64,000 nucleotides of DNA. Source: Pseudobutyrivibrio sp. OR37 (GTDB taxonomy: Bacteria; Bacillota; Clostridia; Lachnospirales; Lachnospiraceae). Where the stretch lies: assembly GCF_900113655.1 (NCBI RefSeq), contig NZ_FOQF01000002.1:157671-221670 (forward strand), read 5' to 3'. This document shows, in pieces, positions 18,902 through 27,682 of this stretch; positions within the stretch are counted from its first letter, which is position 1, and each line of letters begins with the position of its first letter. The notes under the pieces were generated by a model that saw only the letters and a program-made list of their open reading frames with translations, ran no database searches and had not been told where the DNA came from. The position numbers were made by a program, and so were the translations under genes.

Positions 18902-20167
18902 TTAGTGTAAAAGGTCTGTTCTGATATAGCCTTCCTTCTTGCCATATTTAACCTTTGTCCAACCTTCTGCGTAGCTCATAACAACAGTAACCTTTTCTCC
19001 TGCGTATGCTACAGCTACCTTTGATGAAGATGAATCCATCTGAGAACGGATATTGATGGTTGAGCTAAGTGTAACCTCTGTACCCTCAGCAATAGCACTT
19101 GCGTTGGTTGTTTCTTCTTCAGCTGTGTCCTCTGAATTAGCTTCTGAATCTAATGTAACAGCATCCTTTGTGATATATGCTTTCTTACCATCGTAATCAA
19201 ACTTGTAGAAATCGCCTTCCTCACCGTAAATCTTAATAGCTGTTCCCTTTTCGATAGAACCTAGACGATTACTATTTTTATCAGCGGCTTCTCTTACGTT
19301 TGCCTTCGAATTAATCTTTCCTGAATAAGAATTAGCCTCTTCCTCTGTTTCAGCCTGCTTCTTTGCCTCAGCTTCTGCTTCTGCAGCGGCCTCTTCTTCA
19401 GCCTTCTTAGCAGCCTCTTCAGCGGCAGCAACTTCAGCATCATAATCTGTATGCCACTGTGCATGTGCAGCTGGAAGTGTTTCGTTCATGAATGTGTTAA
19501 GTGCTGAATCACTTTCAAGTGCCTTTGTGTAAGCATCCTGAATATCAGCTTCCATATCTAATAAGTCCTGCTGACGAATAAATACACCAATTAAATCAGA
19601 AACCTCTGAGTCCATTTCGTAGATATTGTTATTCTGGTTGAATGAACCGTAAATGTTGTTGATGAAAAGCTTTCCATCATCATTTGTCTCAACATAGAAG
19701 AAATCAAGTCCAGGAGCTGGAGTATCAATATTTGCATACTTAAGCTCTACTTCTGTAGTAACAAGATATGAACCAGCGTTAAGTCCCTGCTTTGTGTATA
19801 TCTCAATATTGTTAAAGCTGTCGATATACTGGCTATAAAACTTAATGTAGCTAATCTCCTGATCACTGATTGGAGTGGCGATGGATGCTAATGTATCTGT
19901 ATTGCCATCAGCATAAGCTACATAATAATCATTAATTAATGCATTTAATTCAGTGTTCTTATTCTTTTTAAATTCTTTAGTGACATTTGCTGTAGATTTT
20001 GTATTTAATTTTTCTGTTTGCTCCTTTGATGTGGTTCCAAGGAAAAGAACTAACATCATTGCTATGAATATACATCCCGCTAAAAAGTATCTTCTATATT
20101 TAAAAACGAAATCTCCACATACAATTGCTATATTTTTAATTTTTGTTTTTAAGTCTTGAAAATTCAT
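18902..20167 (-). CDS. Membrane-anchored protein with two SH3b domains
   Basis: This 421-residue protein has one N-terminal membrane helix (about residues 28-46) after a short basic cytoplasmic segment. It is extracytoplasmic beyond that. Residues 60-240 are a globular region of unknown type. An Ala/Glu-rich, probably coiled segment follows (about 240-275, repeated EEAAAEAEA-like units). Two bacterial SH3 domains come next, near 278-335 (KANVREAADKNSN) and 360-421 (INIRSQMDSSSSK). SH3b domains usually bind cell-wall peptides, so a cell-wall role is likely. It has no enzyme domain. The ATG at 20167 has GGAGGACC before it. Confidence 0.75.
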   Translation of the reverse strand: MNFQDLKTKIKNIAIVCGDFVFKYRRYFLAGCIFIAMMLVLFLGTTSKEQTEKLNTKSTANVTKEFKKNKNTELNALINDYYVAYADGNTDTLASIATPISDQEISYIKFYSQYIDSFNNIEIYTKQGLNAGSYLVTTEVELKYANIDTPAPGLDFFYVETNDDGKLFINNIYGSFNQNNNIYEMDSEVSDLIGVFIRQQDLLDMEADIQDAYTKALESDSALNTFMNETLPAAHAQWHTDYDAEVAAAEEAAKKAEEEAAAEAEAEAKKQAETEEEANSYSGKINSKANVREAADKNSNRLGSIEKGTAIKIYGEEGDFYKFDYDGKKAYITKDAVTLDSEANSEDTAEEETTNASAIAEGTEVTLSSTINIRSQMDSSSSKVAVAYAGEKVTVVMSYAEGWTKVKYGKKEGYIRTDLLH

Positions 20168-20202
20168 GGGTCCTCCAATGTATTTATGCGTATTTGTTTA
20201 AC

Positions 20203-20276
20203 TGTAGACGGCCGGATTCGAACCGGCGGTCTTCGGAGTCGGAGTCCGATGCGTTATCCAACTACGCTACGCCTAC
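20203..20276 (-). tRNA. tRNA-Arg (anticodon CCG)
   Basis: The minus strand folds into a full cloverleaf. The acceptor GTAGGCG pairs with CGTCTAC (one G-T), the D arm is GCGT/ACGC, the anticodon stem is TCGGA/TCCGA with loop CTCCGAC (anticodon CCG, reading CGG), and the T arm is GCCGG-TTCGAAT-CCGGC. The discriminator is A; CCA is not encoded. Confidence 0.96.
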
Positions 20277-20377
20277 TTAATTTATCTGCCGAATTATTGT
20301 ATCACATCTTACAATTCACATCAAATTTTCTAGGGCAATAAAAGAATAGAATTTCGATTTTTTTGGTCAAACTTTAG

Positions 20378-20406
20378 TTGATAAAAGTACTAAAGTGGTA
20401 TAAAAT
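20378..20406 (+). promoter_or_regulatory. Promoter of the aroE-DAHP synthase operon
   Basis: TTGATA at 20378-20383 and TAAAAT at 20401-20406 are separated by 17 bp, about 30 nt before the aroE start, which has AAAGGAGAA upstream. The match to a sigma-A promoter is good. Confidence 0.65.
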
Positions 20407-20435
20407 TAACTCAATTTTTATAAAGGAGAATTTAT

Positions 20436-21293
20436 ATGAATCCATCAGGTTCCACACAATTAATATGCTTACTTGGCAGTCCTGTTTCTCACAGCATTTC
20501 ACCTGCCATGCATAACACCGCTTTTGAGGCTCTAGGCCTGGATTATTCATATATGGCCTTTGATGTAAATCAAGAAAATCTTGGCACAGCAGTTGAAGGT
20601 TTAAAGGCCTTAAATTGTATGAACTTCAACCTTACTATGCCTTTAAAAACTGCTATTATCCCATATTTAGATGAAATAGATGATGCTGCGAAACTATCTC
20701 AATCAGTGAATACCTGCGTCTGTGAAAATGGCAAATTAAAGGGCTATACCACTGATGGAATCGGCTTTCTACAATCAATGACAGACAGTGATATACCTTA
20801 TGTAGGTAAAACAATCACCGTACTTGGTGCTGGAGGTGCTGCCACTTCTATCGTCACCCAGGCTGCCATTGAAGGAGTTGAAAGAATCTATATATTAAAA
20901 CGTAACAATTCTACTTTTGCCAATACTGTAGAATACGCCGACAAGCTTTCAAAGTCTACTAATTGCGATGTTTCAGTCTATGATATCAACAATTTAGAAA
21001 TTATGAGGTTTTGTATTGATGAAAGTGATATACTTATCAACTGTACAAATGTTGGCATGGGCGATGACGATTCATCTTTAGTTCCAATAGAATTTCTACG
21101 TCCATCACTTAATGTTTGCGATGTAATTTATCATCCACCTGAAACAAAGCTTTTAAAGGATGCAAAGTCCAAGGGTTGCAAAACAATGAACGGAAAATAC
21201 ATGCTCCTATACCAGGGGGCTGCCGCCTTCAAGCTTTGGACTGGTCAAGATATGCCAATAGAATTAATCAAAGCCACCTGCTTTGATATATAG
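20436..21293 (+). CDS. aroE: Shikimate dehydrogenase
   Basis: This 285-residue NADP(H)-dependent enzyme reduces 3-dehydroshikimate in aromatic amino acid synthesis. The substrate-binding N-terminus has LLGSPVSHSISPAMHN and the catalytic Lys71 in NLTMPLK; YTTDGIGF carries the substrate-binding Asp. The nucleotide-binding region GAGGAATSI follows. Length is normal. It leads a two-gene operon with a DAHP synthase 18 nt downstream, the first and fourth steps of the shikimate pathway together. Confidence 0.95.
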   Translation: MNPSGSTQLICLLGSPVSHSISPAMHNTAFEALGLDYSYMAFDVNQENLGTAVEGLKALNCMNFNLTMPLKTAIIPYLDEIDDAAKLSQSVNTCVCENGKLKGYTTDGIGFLQSMTDSDIPYVGKTITVLGAGGAATSIVTQAAIEGVERIYILKRNNSTFANTVEYADKLSKSTNCDVSVYDINNLEIMRFCIDESDILINCTNVGMGDDDSSLVPIEFLRPSLNVCDVIYHPPETKLLKDAKSKGCKTMNGKYMLLYQGAAAFKLWTGQDMPIELIKATCFDI

Positions 21294-21311
21294 AAAGGAT
21301 TTTTAAAAACA

Positions 21312-22343
21312 ATGAGCTTCAATTATCTTAAAAAAATGCCTACTCCTGAGGAGATTAAAGAACAGCTTCCTGTCCCTGATGATATCAAAGAAATCAAGGC
21401 AAATCGTGATAAGGAAGTAGCTGATATTATTACAGGTAAAGATGACCGATTTTTATGTATTATCGGACCTTGCTCCGCTGATAACGAAGATGCTGTTTGT
21501 GAATACATAGAAAAGCTTGCCAGAGTTGCAGATGATATTAAGGATAAAGTTCTTGTGGTACCACGTATTTACACCAACAAGCCAAGAACAACAGGCAGTG
21601 GCTACAAGGGAATTGCTTCTCAGCCCGACCCTAATGAAGCTCCTGATATGGTTGCAGGTCTAATTGCAATGAGAAAAATGCACATACGTGCCATGACAGA
21701 AACACATCTTACAGCAGCAGACGAAATGCTCTATCCTGAGAACTGGGGATATGTAGATGATTTACTTTCTTACGTAGCTATTGGTGCTCGTTCCGTTGAA
21801 GACCAGCATCACAGACTTACAGTCTCTGGCTTTGACGTGGCTTCGGGAATGAAAAATCCAACATCTGGTGATTTTTCCGTAATGCTTAACTCCGTATATG
21901 CGGCGCAGCATCCACATCACTTTACCTTCTCAGGCTACGAGGTAACTACAACAGGAAATCCTCTGGCCCACACAATTTTACGTGGAGCAGTTTCAAAGCA
22001 CGGAAATAGCACTCAAAACTACCACTACGAAGACCTAATCCGTCTCCACAATATGTACGAAGAAATGGATTTAGTAAATCCTGCCTGCATCATAGATGCA
22101 AATCATTCTAATTCAAACAAACAATATAAAGAACAAATAAGAATTGTAAAAGAAGTGATGCACAACCGTAATCACTCTGATGCTATTAAGAATTTAGTTA
22201 AAGGCGTGATGATTGAAAGCTATCTGGTGGAGGGTTGCCAGCCTATCTCCGACCATCAGACTTACGGACAATCTATCACAGACCCATGCCTTGGATGGGA
22301 AGATACAAGACACCTGCTCTACACAATAGCTGAGCGAAACTAA
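21312..22343 (+). CDS. 3-deoxy-7-phosphoheptulonate (DAHP) synthase, type I
   Basis: This 343-residue enzyme joins phosphoenolpyruvate and erythrose 4-phosphate, the first step of the shikimate pathway. The substrate-binding IIGPCSADNEDA, the KPRTTGSGYKG block, the metal-binding region around DANHSNSNKQY, and MIESYLVEG near the end fit the AroF/AroG/AroH class I-alpha enzymes. The N-terminal segment before residue 40 is short, as in feedback-regulated enzymes of this class, but I cannot tell which amino acid inhibits it. The start follows GAAAGGA. Confidence 0.93.
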   Translation: MSFNYLKKMPTPEEIKEQLPVPDDIKEIKANRDKEVADIITGKDDRFLCIIGPCSADNEDAVCEYIEKLARVADDIKDKVLVVPRIYTNKPRTTGSGYKGIASQPDPNEAPDMVAGLIAMRKMHIRAMTETHLTAADEMLYPENWGYVDDLLSYVAIGARSVEDQHHRLTVSGFDVASGMKNPTSGDFSVMLNSVYAAQHPHHFTFSGYEVTTTGNPLAHTILRGAVSKHGNSTQNYHYEDLIRLHNMYEEMDLVNPACIIDANHSNSNKQYKEQIRIVKEVMHNRNHSDAIKNLVKGVMIESYLVEGCQPISDHQTYGQSITDPCLGWEDTRHLLYTIAERN

Positions 22344-22509
22344 AAGGCTTCCCCCTCTGGGGTTGCTAGGCTCCAGTGGAGCCTGTTTAGCAACGACCGA
22401 GCCGGGAGGCGAGACAAGCTGTCACCGCAGGTGACTGATGAGGGAAATATCTAAAAAAGACCCTCATCCGTCTGCTACGCAGCCACCTTCCCCCAAAGGG
22501 GGAAGGCTA
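22344..22509. repeat. REP/MITE-like palindromic element; also terminates the DAHP synthase gene
   Basis: The whole interval is a nest of hairpins. It begins GGCTTCCCCCTCTGGGG and ends with CCTTCCCCC (22486-22494) pairing with GGGGGAAGG (22498-22506), so its ends are inverted copies of one motif. Inside are GTTGCTA...TAGCAAC around GGCTCC...GGAGCC, then GTCACC-GCA-GGTGAC, then GATGAGGG...CCCTCATC. It is much more G+C-rich than its surroundings. Seven T at 22510-22516 make the last hairpin a plus-strand intrinsic terminator. Motifs of this type are dispersed in many Clostridia. Confidence 0.7.
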
Positions 22510-23043
22510 TTTTTTTGCTGCATAAGCCATAATAGCGGCCACTGTTTTGGCGTCTTGTAGCTTGCCGGCGTAGCACATATCCATAAGCTCTTCTAGCTCA
22601 TAAAATTCTATATCAATGTCTTCTGCTTCATCTAAGTTTTGCTCTCCAATTTTCTTCAAATCGGTAGCTAAATATACATCTATTAATTCATCACAGAAAG
22701 CTACTGTAGATTTAAGAGATAATAGTTTTTCCAGCTTTCCTGCGCGATATCCAGTTTCTTCCTCTAGCTCTCTGGCTGCACAAATGCTTGTGTCCTCATT
22801 AAGGGAATCACGCTTTCCTGCAGGCACCTCAAGTGTGAATCTATCTAAAGCGTTTCTGTATTGACGCACCATAATAAGCTTGCCATCTGGTCGTACTGCC
22901 AACACGCAGGCTGCACCCATTCTATGACTAACGAAATCCCATTTTTCTTCATTACCATTTGGTAAACGAACTGTATCCTCGTATATATCAAGAATAGAGC
23001 CTTTGTGCACAAGCTTACGATCAACTCTCTCAATTTTCTCCAT
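22507..23043 (-). CDS. Nudix hydrolase, probable ADP-ribose pyrophosphatase
   Basis: This 178-residue enzyme cleaves nucleoside diphosphate-linked substrates, probably ADP-ribose. The Nudix box is complete: GKRDSLNEDTSICAARELEEETGY fits GX5EX7REUXEEXGU. The N-terminal MEKIERVDRKLVHKGSIL and the MVRQYRNA strand are typical of NudF-type ADP-ribose pyrophosphatases. I chose the ATG at 23043, which has AGAGG before it. It starts 18 nt after the U-run of the rny terminator. Its stop codon touches the palindromic element. Confidence 0.9.
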   Translation of the reverse strand: MEKIERVDRKLVHKGSILDIYEDTVRLPNGNEEKWDFVSHRMGAACVLAVRPDGKLIMVRQYRNALDRFTLEVPAGKRDSLNEDTSICAARELEEETGYRAGKLEKLLSLKSTVAFCDELIDVYLATDLKKIGEQNLDEAEDIDIEFYELEELMDMCYAGKLQDAKTVAAIMAYAAKK

Positions 23044-23061
23044 AACATTACCTCTTTCTTC

Positions 23062-23089
23062 AAAAAAAGCGGCTGGATAAACCAGCCGC
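23062..23089 (-). terminator. Intrinsic terminator after rny
   Basis: GCGGCTGG (23069-23076) pairs with CCAGCCGC (23082-23089) around a 5-nt loop and is followed on the minus strand by seven T. It is G+C-rich and textbook in form. Confidence 0.9.
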
Positions 23090-23097
23090 AAAATAAT

Positions 23098-24648
23098 TTA
23101 CTTTGCATAATCAGTAACTCGTGATTCACGAATTACATTTACCTTAATCTGTCCAGGATATTCTAGCTGTGATTCAATCTGCTTTGAAATATCCCTTGCC
23201 ATGATGACCATATCGGCATCTGAAACCTGTTCAGGAACCACCATGATACGAATCTCTCTACCTGCTTGAATAGCAAAAGACTTTTCTACACCCTTAAAGC
23301 TGTTAGAAATTTCTTCAAGTTCTTTTAATCTGTTTGTATAAGTTTCCATAGCCTCGCGTCTAGCACCAGGTCTTGCTGCACTAATAGTATCAGCTGCCTG
23401 TACAACACAAGCTATGAGTGTTTCTGGCTCTACATCGCCATGATGTGCCTCAACAGCATTGATAACTGTCTGAGACTCTTTGTACTTGCGGCAAAGATCT
23501 GCGCCGAGCTGTACGTGAGTACCCTCCTGCTCTCTATCTACTGCCTTTCCAATATCATGCAATAAACCTGCACGCTTTGCGACTCTAACATCAAGACCGA
23601 GCTCTGCAGCAAGTAATCCTGACAACTGTGCAACCTCGATGGAATGCTTTAATACATTCTGTCCGTAGCTGGTTCTAAATTTCATCTTACCGAGAAGTCT
23701 AAGAAGTTCTGGATGAATACCCTGAACACCAACCTCAAGTGCAGCTGCATCGCCTTCCTCGCGGATTTGCTGTTCAACTTCTTTCTTAGCCTTTTCAACT
23801 GTCTCTTCAATTCTAGCTGGATGAATACGACCATCTACAATGAGCTTTTCCAATGCAATACGTGCGATTTCACGTCTAACTGGATCAAATGCAGACAAAA
23901 TAACCGCTTCAGGAGTATCATCAATAATAAGTTCTACGCCAGTCATAGTTTCAAGAGTACGAATATTACGTCCCTCTCTACCAATGATACGTCCCTTCAT
24001 CTCATCATTAGGAAGCTGTACAACTGAAATAGTTGTCTCAGCAACATGGTCTGCTGAACACTTTTGGATAGCACTTACTACTATCTCTCTAGCCTTCTTA
24101 TCAGCCTCATCCTTCGCCTGAGCTAAGCTTTCCTTAATAAGTTTTGCTGCGTCTAATTTGACGTCTTCTTCTACAGATTTTAAAAGTTGTTCTTTTGCTT
24201 GTTCGGAGGTAAGTCCCGAGATTCTCTCTAGTTCCTGCACACGCTGCTGATTAAGCTTTGCAACTTCCTCTCGCTGCTTGTTAAGCTGTTGTTCCTGGCG
24301 AGCAAATTCAGCCTCTCTTTTTTCGACTGCATCGAGCTTTTTATCAAGATTATCTTCCTTCTGAGATAATCTATGCTCGCTTCTCTGAATTTCTGCTCGG
24401 CGCTCGCGGATTTCCTTATCGAGATCATTCTTCTGCTTCATGGCATCTTCCTTTGCCTCAAGCATAGCCTCCCTCTTTTTAGCCTCCGCATTCTTCACTG
24501 CTTCATCAATAATTTCACGAGCCTTTGCTTCAGCAGAATTTACTTTATTTCTGCCCTGCTTCTCATGAATTTGATTAGAAACAACCAGTGTGATAACAAC
24601 TGCTACAACGGCAACGATAACTGCAACAATAATCGTTACTGCGTTCAC
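23098..24648 (-). CDS. rny: Ribonuclease Y
   Basis: This 516-residue membrane-bound endoribonuclease starts mRNA decay. An N-terminal membrane helix (about 3-24) is followed by a long charged coiled coil (30-180), a KH RNA-binding domain with [12 protein letters not shown] (about 215-230), and an HD phosphohydrolase domain (about 330-430, GLLHDIGKA) with the metal-binding His-Asp pair. Length is standard. The start (GTG at 24648) has AGGAGGTGCTCCT upstream. The 144 nt between this gene and recX hold no gene. Confidence 0.95.
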   Translation of the reverse strand: MNAVTIIVAVIVAVVAVVITLVVSNQIHEKQGRNKVNSAEAKAREIIDEAVKNAEAKKREAMLEAKEDAMKQKNDLDKEIRERRAEIQRSEHRLSQKEDNLDKKLDAVEKREAEFARQEQQLNKQREEVAKLNQQRVQELERISGLTSEQAKEQLLKSVEEDVKLDAAKLIKESLAQAKDEADKKAREIVVSAIQKCSADHVAETTISVVQLPNDEMKGRIIGREGRNIRTLETMTGVELIIDDTPEAVILSAFDPVRREIARIALEKLIVDGRIHPARIEETVEKAKKEVEQQIREEGDAAALEVGVQGIHPELLRLLGKMKFRTSYGQNVLKHSIEVAQLSGLLAAELGLDVRVAKRAGLLHDIGKAVDREQEGTHVQLGADLCRKYKESQTVINAVEAHHGDVEPETLIACVVQAADTISAARPGARREAMETYTNRLKELEEISNSFKGVEKSFAIQAGREIRIMVVPEQVSDADMVIMARDISKQIESQLEYPGQIKVNVIRESRVTDYAK

Positions 24649-24792
24649 AGGAGCACCTCCTTATTGAATTTTCTAATTGGAATATAAAATAAAAGCTATA
24701 CTGCTCTCATTTATAAACTTCAACATAATTAGTTTAACTTTATACAAGGCGTATGTCAAGACTATGAACACCATATATAGTGTATGTACTAA

Positions 24793-25386
24793 CTATTTTA
24801 ATACCCTATTTATACTATCAGACGAAAAGCCTCTTCCTGCTAGAAAACGGTACATTTTAGCTCTATCCTCGTATGAAGCATTTTCTTTATCATAGTGCTT
24901 TTTTTCTATAAGACGCTCTATCAGACTGCTTTCATCGGCGGTATATTCCTCCTCTAAAACACGGTCAATAACCTCAGAAGCAATGCCCTTTCCAATAAGG
25001 TCCTGCTTCAGCCTCTGCTTGCTTCTGGAATCCTGATAAAAACGAATATGACTAGCTGCCATTCTGGCATCATCCAGGTAGCCATAATCATTGATATAAT
25101 CGATAGCTATGTCAATTATCTCTTCGCTGTAGCCGCCCTCTTTAAGCTTATCACGAAGATTCTTTTCAGACCTGTCCTGCTTTTCCAATAAATGCAAGGC
25201 ACGCTTTTTGCAACGAGGAATAAGTATTTCCGTGACTATTTCCTGATATTCTAAATCAGATAATTCCTTTCCCTCTTCTATGCCATAGCTTTCATATTCC
25301 TTCTTATAAAGAACAAAATCTGTCCCGCCAGCGAGACAGATTTTTGCTCTTCCCTTTGTTAGTTTAACAAGAGATAATACTTCCAT
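24793..25386 (-). CDS. recX: Regulatory protein RecX
   Basis: This 197-residue protein modulates RecA filaments. Three-helix repeat units are visible, e.g. RALHLLEKQDRSEKNLRDKLKEG, then IDYINDYGYLDDARMA, which is the signature region of RecX. It starts 3 nt after recA ends, so it is co-transcribed with recA and likely SOS-induced with it. No other function is suggested. Confidence 0.9.
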   Translation of the reverse strand: MEVLSLVKLTKGRAKICLAGGTDFVLYKKEYESYGIEEGKELSDLEYQEIVTEILIPRCKKRALHLLEKQDRSEKNLRDKLKEGGYSEEIIDIAIDYINDYGYLDDARMAASHIRFYQDSRSKQRLKQDLIGKGIASEVIDRVLEEEYTADESSLIERLIEKKHYDKENASYEDRAKMYRFLAGRGFSSDSINRVLK

Positions 25387-25389
25387 ATT

Positions 25390-26442
25390 TTATTCCTCTG
25401 TAGGAGTATCTTCCTTTTTGTCGCCACCAACTAATCCTACTTCAGACTCATCTGTTTCTGAATAGTGGTCGCGGATTGCATCTGCAATTTCCTCACATAC
25501 ATCTGGATTTTGCTTAAGATATGTCTTGGCATTTTCACGACCCTGACCAATCTTCTCGCCAAGGTATGCATACCATGCACCAGACTTCTGTACAATATCA
25601 AGATTAGCAGCAACATCAAGAATATCACCTTCACGAGAGATACCCTCGCCAAACATGATATCAAATTCTGCCTCTCTGAATGGAGGTGCTACCTTATTCT
25701 TTACAATCTTTGCACGAGTTCTGTTACCGATAACCTCTCCATTCTGCTTAAGAGCCTCGATACGGCGAACATCGATACGTACAGAAGCGTAGAACTTAAG
25801 AGCACGTCCACCTGTAGTAGTTTCAGGATTACCGAACATAACACCAACCTTTTCACGAAGCTGGTTGATAAAAATAACTACACAGTTTGTTTTAGCAACA
25901 ATACCAGTAAGCTTTCTCATGGCCTGTGACATAAGACGAGCATGTAAACCTACATGAGAATCACCCATATCACCATCGATTTCAGCCTTAGGAACAAGTG
26001 CGGCTACTGAATCCACTACAATGATATCCATGGCACCAGAGCGTACCATTGTCTCTGTAATTTCAAGAGCCTGCTCACCATTATCTGGCTGAGAAATATA
26101 TAAATCATCAATATTAACACCGATAGCCTTAGCATATTTAGGATCAAGAGCGTGCTCTGCATCGATGAAACCAGCGATACCGCCTGCCTTCTGAACCTCT
26201 GCTACTGCATGAAGTGCAAGTGTTGTCTTACCAGATGATTCTGGTCCATAAATTTCAATAATACGGCCCTTAGGGAAACCACCCTGACCGAGTGCTATAT
26301 CAAGACTGATTGAGCCTGTAGGAACTGTTTCTACCTGGATATTAGCCCCTTCACCAAGCTTCATAACTGAGCCCTTACCATACTGTTTTTCAATCTGCGA
26401 AATCGCAGCATCTAACGCTTTAAGCTTATCTTCATTTGCCAT
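25390..26442 (-). CDS. recA: Recombinase RecA
   Basis: This 350-residue ATPase carries out strand exchange and triggers LexA cleavage. Walker A GPESSGKT is at residues 66-73, and [15 protein letters not shown] holds Walker B. The L2 loop region ([17 protein letters not shown]) is intact. Ends with the usual acidic tail ([10 protein letters not shown]). A LexA-type box and a good promoter lie directly upstream, and recX follows. Confidence 0.98.
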   Translation of the reverse strand: MANEDKLKALDAAISQIEKQYGKGSVMKLGEGANIQVETVPTGSISLDIALGQGGFPKGRIIEIYGPESSGKTTLALHAVAEVQKAGGIAGFIDAEHALDPKYAKAIGVNIDDLYISQPDNGEQALEITETMVRSGAMDIIVVDSVAALVPKAEIDGDMGDSHVGLHARLMSQAMRKLTGIVAKTNCVVIFINQLREKVGVMFGNPETTTGGRALKFYASVRIDVRRIEALKQNGEVIGNRTRAKIVKNKVAPPFREAEFDIMFGEGISREGDILDVAANLDIVQKSGAWYAYLGEKIGQGRENAKTYLKQNPDVCEEIADAIRDHYSETDESEVGLVGGDKKEDTPTEE

Positions 26443-26458
26443 TTATAAAACCTCCGTT

Positions 26459-26473
26459 CGGAACAACCGTTCG
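26459..26473. promoter_or_regulatory. LexA (SOS) box upstream of recA
   Basis: CGGAACAACCGTTCG contains GAAC-N4-GTTC (26461-26472), the core of the Gram-positive LexA operator. It lies between the promoter and the recA start codon, about 19 nt from the ATG, where a bound repressor would block transcription. Confidence 0.8.
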
Positions 26474-26486
26474 TTCTTTATGTATA

Positions 26487-26515
26487 ATAATAGTTAATAT
26501 GAAATAAAAAGTCAA
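26487..26515 (-). promoter_or_regulatory. recA promoter
   Basis: On the minus strand TTGACT (26515-26510) and TATTAT (26492-26487) are separated by 17 bp. The LexA box follows 14 nt downstream. Confidence 0.7.
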
Positions 26516-26551
26516 CAAAAAATGGGATAAAAATTGAAAAACAAAAAATAA

Positions 26552-26578
26552 CAAAAAAGACGGTGACATCAGTCACCG
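26552..26578 (-). terminator. Intrinsic terminator after the acyltransferase gene
   Basis: CGGTGAC (26561-26567) pairs with GTCACCG (26572-26578) around ATCA, followed on the minus strand by a T-run broken by one C. Confidence 0.75.
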
Positions 26579-26614
26579 CCATTTAATATACACTGTCGTT
26601 TACATATCGTCAAG

Positions 26615-27682
26615 CTATTTATTTTTTAATTTCAAACATGGTCTTTCAATAAAATGCCAGCTAAGCCATGAAAGTGGAACAACAATGGCCAGTGTTAATG
26701 CCATATTTAAATATGGATTCATGGTTAATGTGTGGTAAGTTTTAGATGGCTTTCCCAAGTATTCTACTAATATCTGCTGAATAGGAAATGTCATAATATA
26801 TATTCCGTAAGACAAATCTCCTACCTTGTCATACCACTTTGCTATAAAACGTTTTTGGAAGGCAATATAAAAAATTATGTAAGCTCCGCAAATGCTAAAA
26901 GTAAATATAAAATTGCAAAATAAAATACCCATGACAAGGCCTAATATTGCAAAGCCTAATGCCCTTACAGAAAGAATAATCTTATCTGAATATAGATACG
27001 CTGTCATTCCAATAGTAAAGAACATACCAAGCTTAGACATATTAAGCATATATCCAGAAGACAAAACAGGTAAGCTTCCCAGAGGACCATAAGTAATTCC
27101 AAAATATATTCCTGCCAATATAACATACATAGCAGGGGCAAACCATCGTCTCTTCTTCCAGATAATGCTTGTAATTGCCACTAAGATATACCAAATCACT
27201 TCGTACATTAAAGTCCAAAGAGATCCGTTAACACTATGTATATAGTGATTAGGAAAAACGCCTGGAAGATTTGTATCAGTAGATATAAATATAAGATTTA
27301 AAAGAAAACCCTTTAAATCACCGTATTCAAAATATTGGGAGAATGTATATACAGAAACAATAGGCCCAACAATAAACGCAAGTACCATTACTACAACAAA
27401 AAGTAATGGCCATATTCTTAAGAATCGCGCTTTGGCATATTTAAATACACTGCTTGTCCTATCAAAGCTTCTGCAAATTAAAAAGCCGCTAATGATAAAA
27501 AAGATATACACTGCAATTCCACCTGCCAAATCCTTATGATTGGTGAGGGTGTAGAATATATCCTCATCCTGCACCCCTACACACACCGCAAAGGAGTGCA
27601 TGTAGAGTACCATAAGACTTGCAACAAGTCGAATTATATTCAGGTTATTTTTTCTATCAATAGCAGCTTCGTTAATTGTCAT
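26615..27682 (-). CDS. Acyltransferase 3 family membrane protein
   Basis: This 355-residue protein of about ten membrane helices belongs to the OafA/YrhL type O-acyltransferases, which acetylate cell-surface sugars. The N-terminal block LNIIRLVASLMVLYMHS with the family's conserved His, and LICRSFDRTS followed by YAKARFLRIWP, are typical. There is no fused SGNH domain. Its ATG overlaps the prfC stop by 1 nt, which suggests coupled expression, though the two have no evident link in function. The substrate is not predictable here. Confidence 0.85.
   Translation of the reverse strand: MTINEAAIDRKNNLNIIRLVASLMVLYMHSFAVCVGVQDEDIFYTLTNHKDLAGGIAVYIFFIISGFLICRSFDRTSSVFKYAKARFLRIWPLLFVVVMVLAFIVGPIVSVYTFSQYFEYGDLKGFLLNLIFISTDTNLPGVFPNHYIHSVNGSLWTLMYEVIWYILVAITSIIWKKRRWFAPAMYVILAGIYFGITYGPLGSLPVLSSGYMLNMSKLGMFFTIGMTAYLYSDKIILSVRALGFAILGLVMGILFCNFIFTFSICGAYIIFYIAFQKRFIAKWYDKVGDLSYGIYIMTFPIQQILVEYLGKPSKTYHTLTMNPYLNMALTLAIVVPLSWLSWHFIERPCLKLKNK

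Noticed and set aside
22344-22509. CRISPR-like repeats
   Set aside because: The repeats are inverted hairpins and not regularly spaced direct repeats with unique spacers; no cas gene is in the window.
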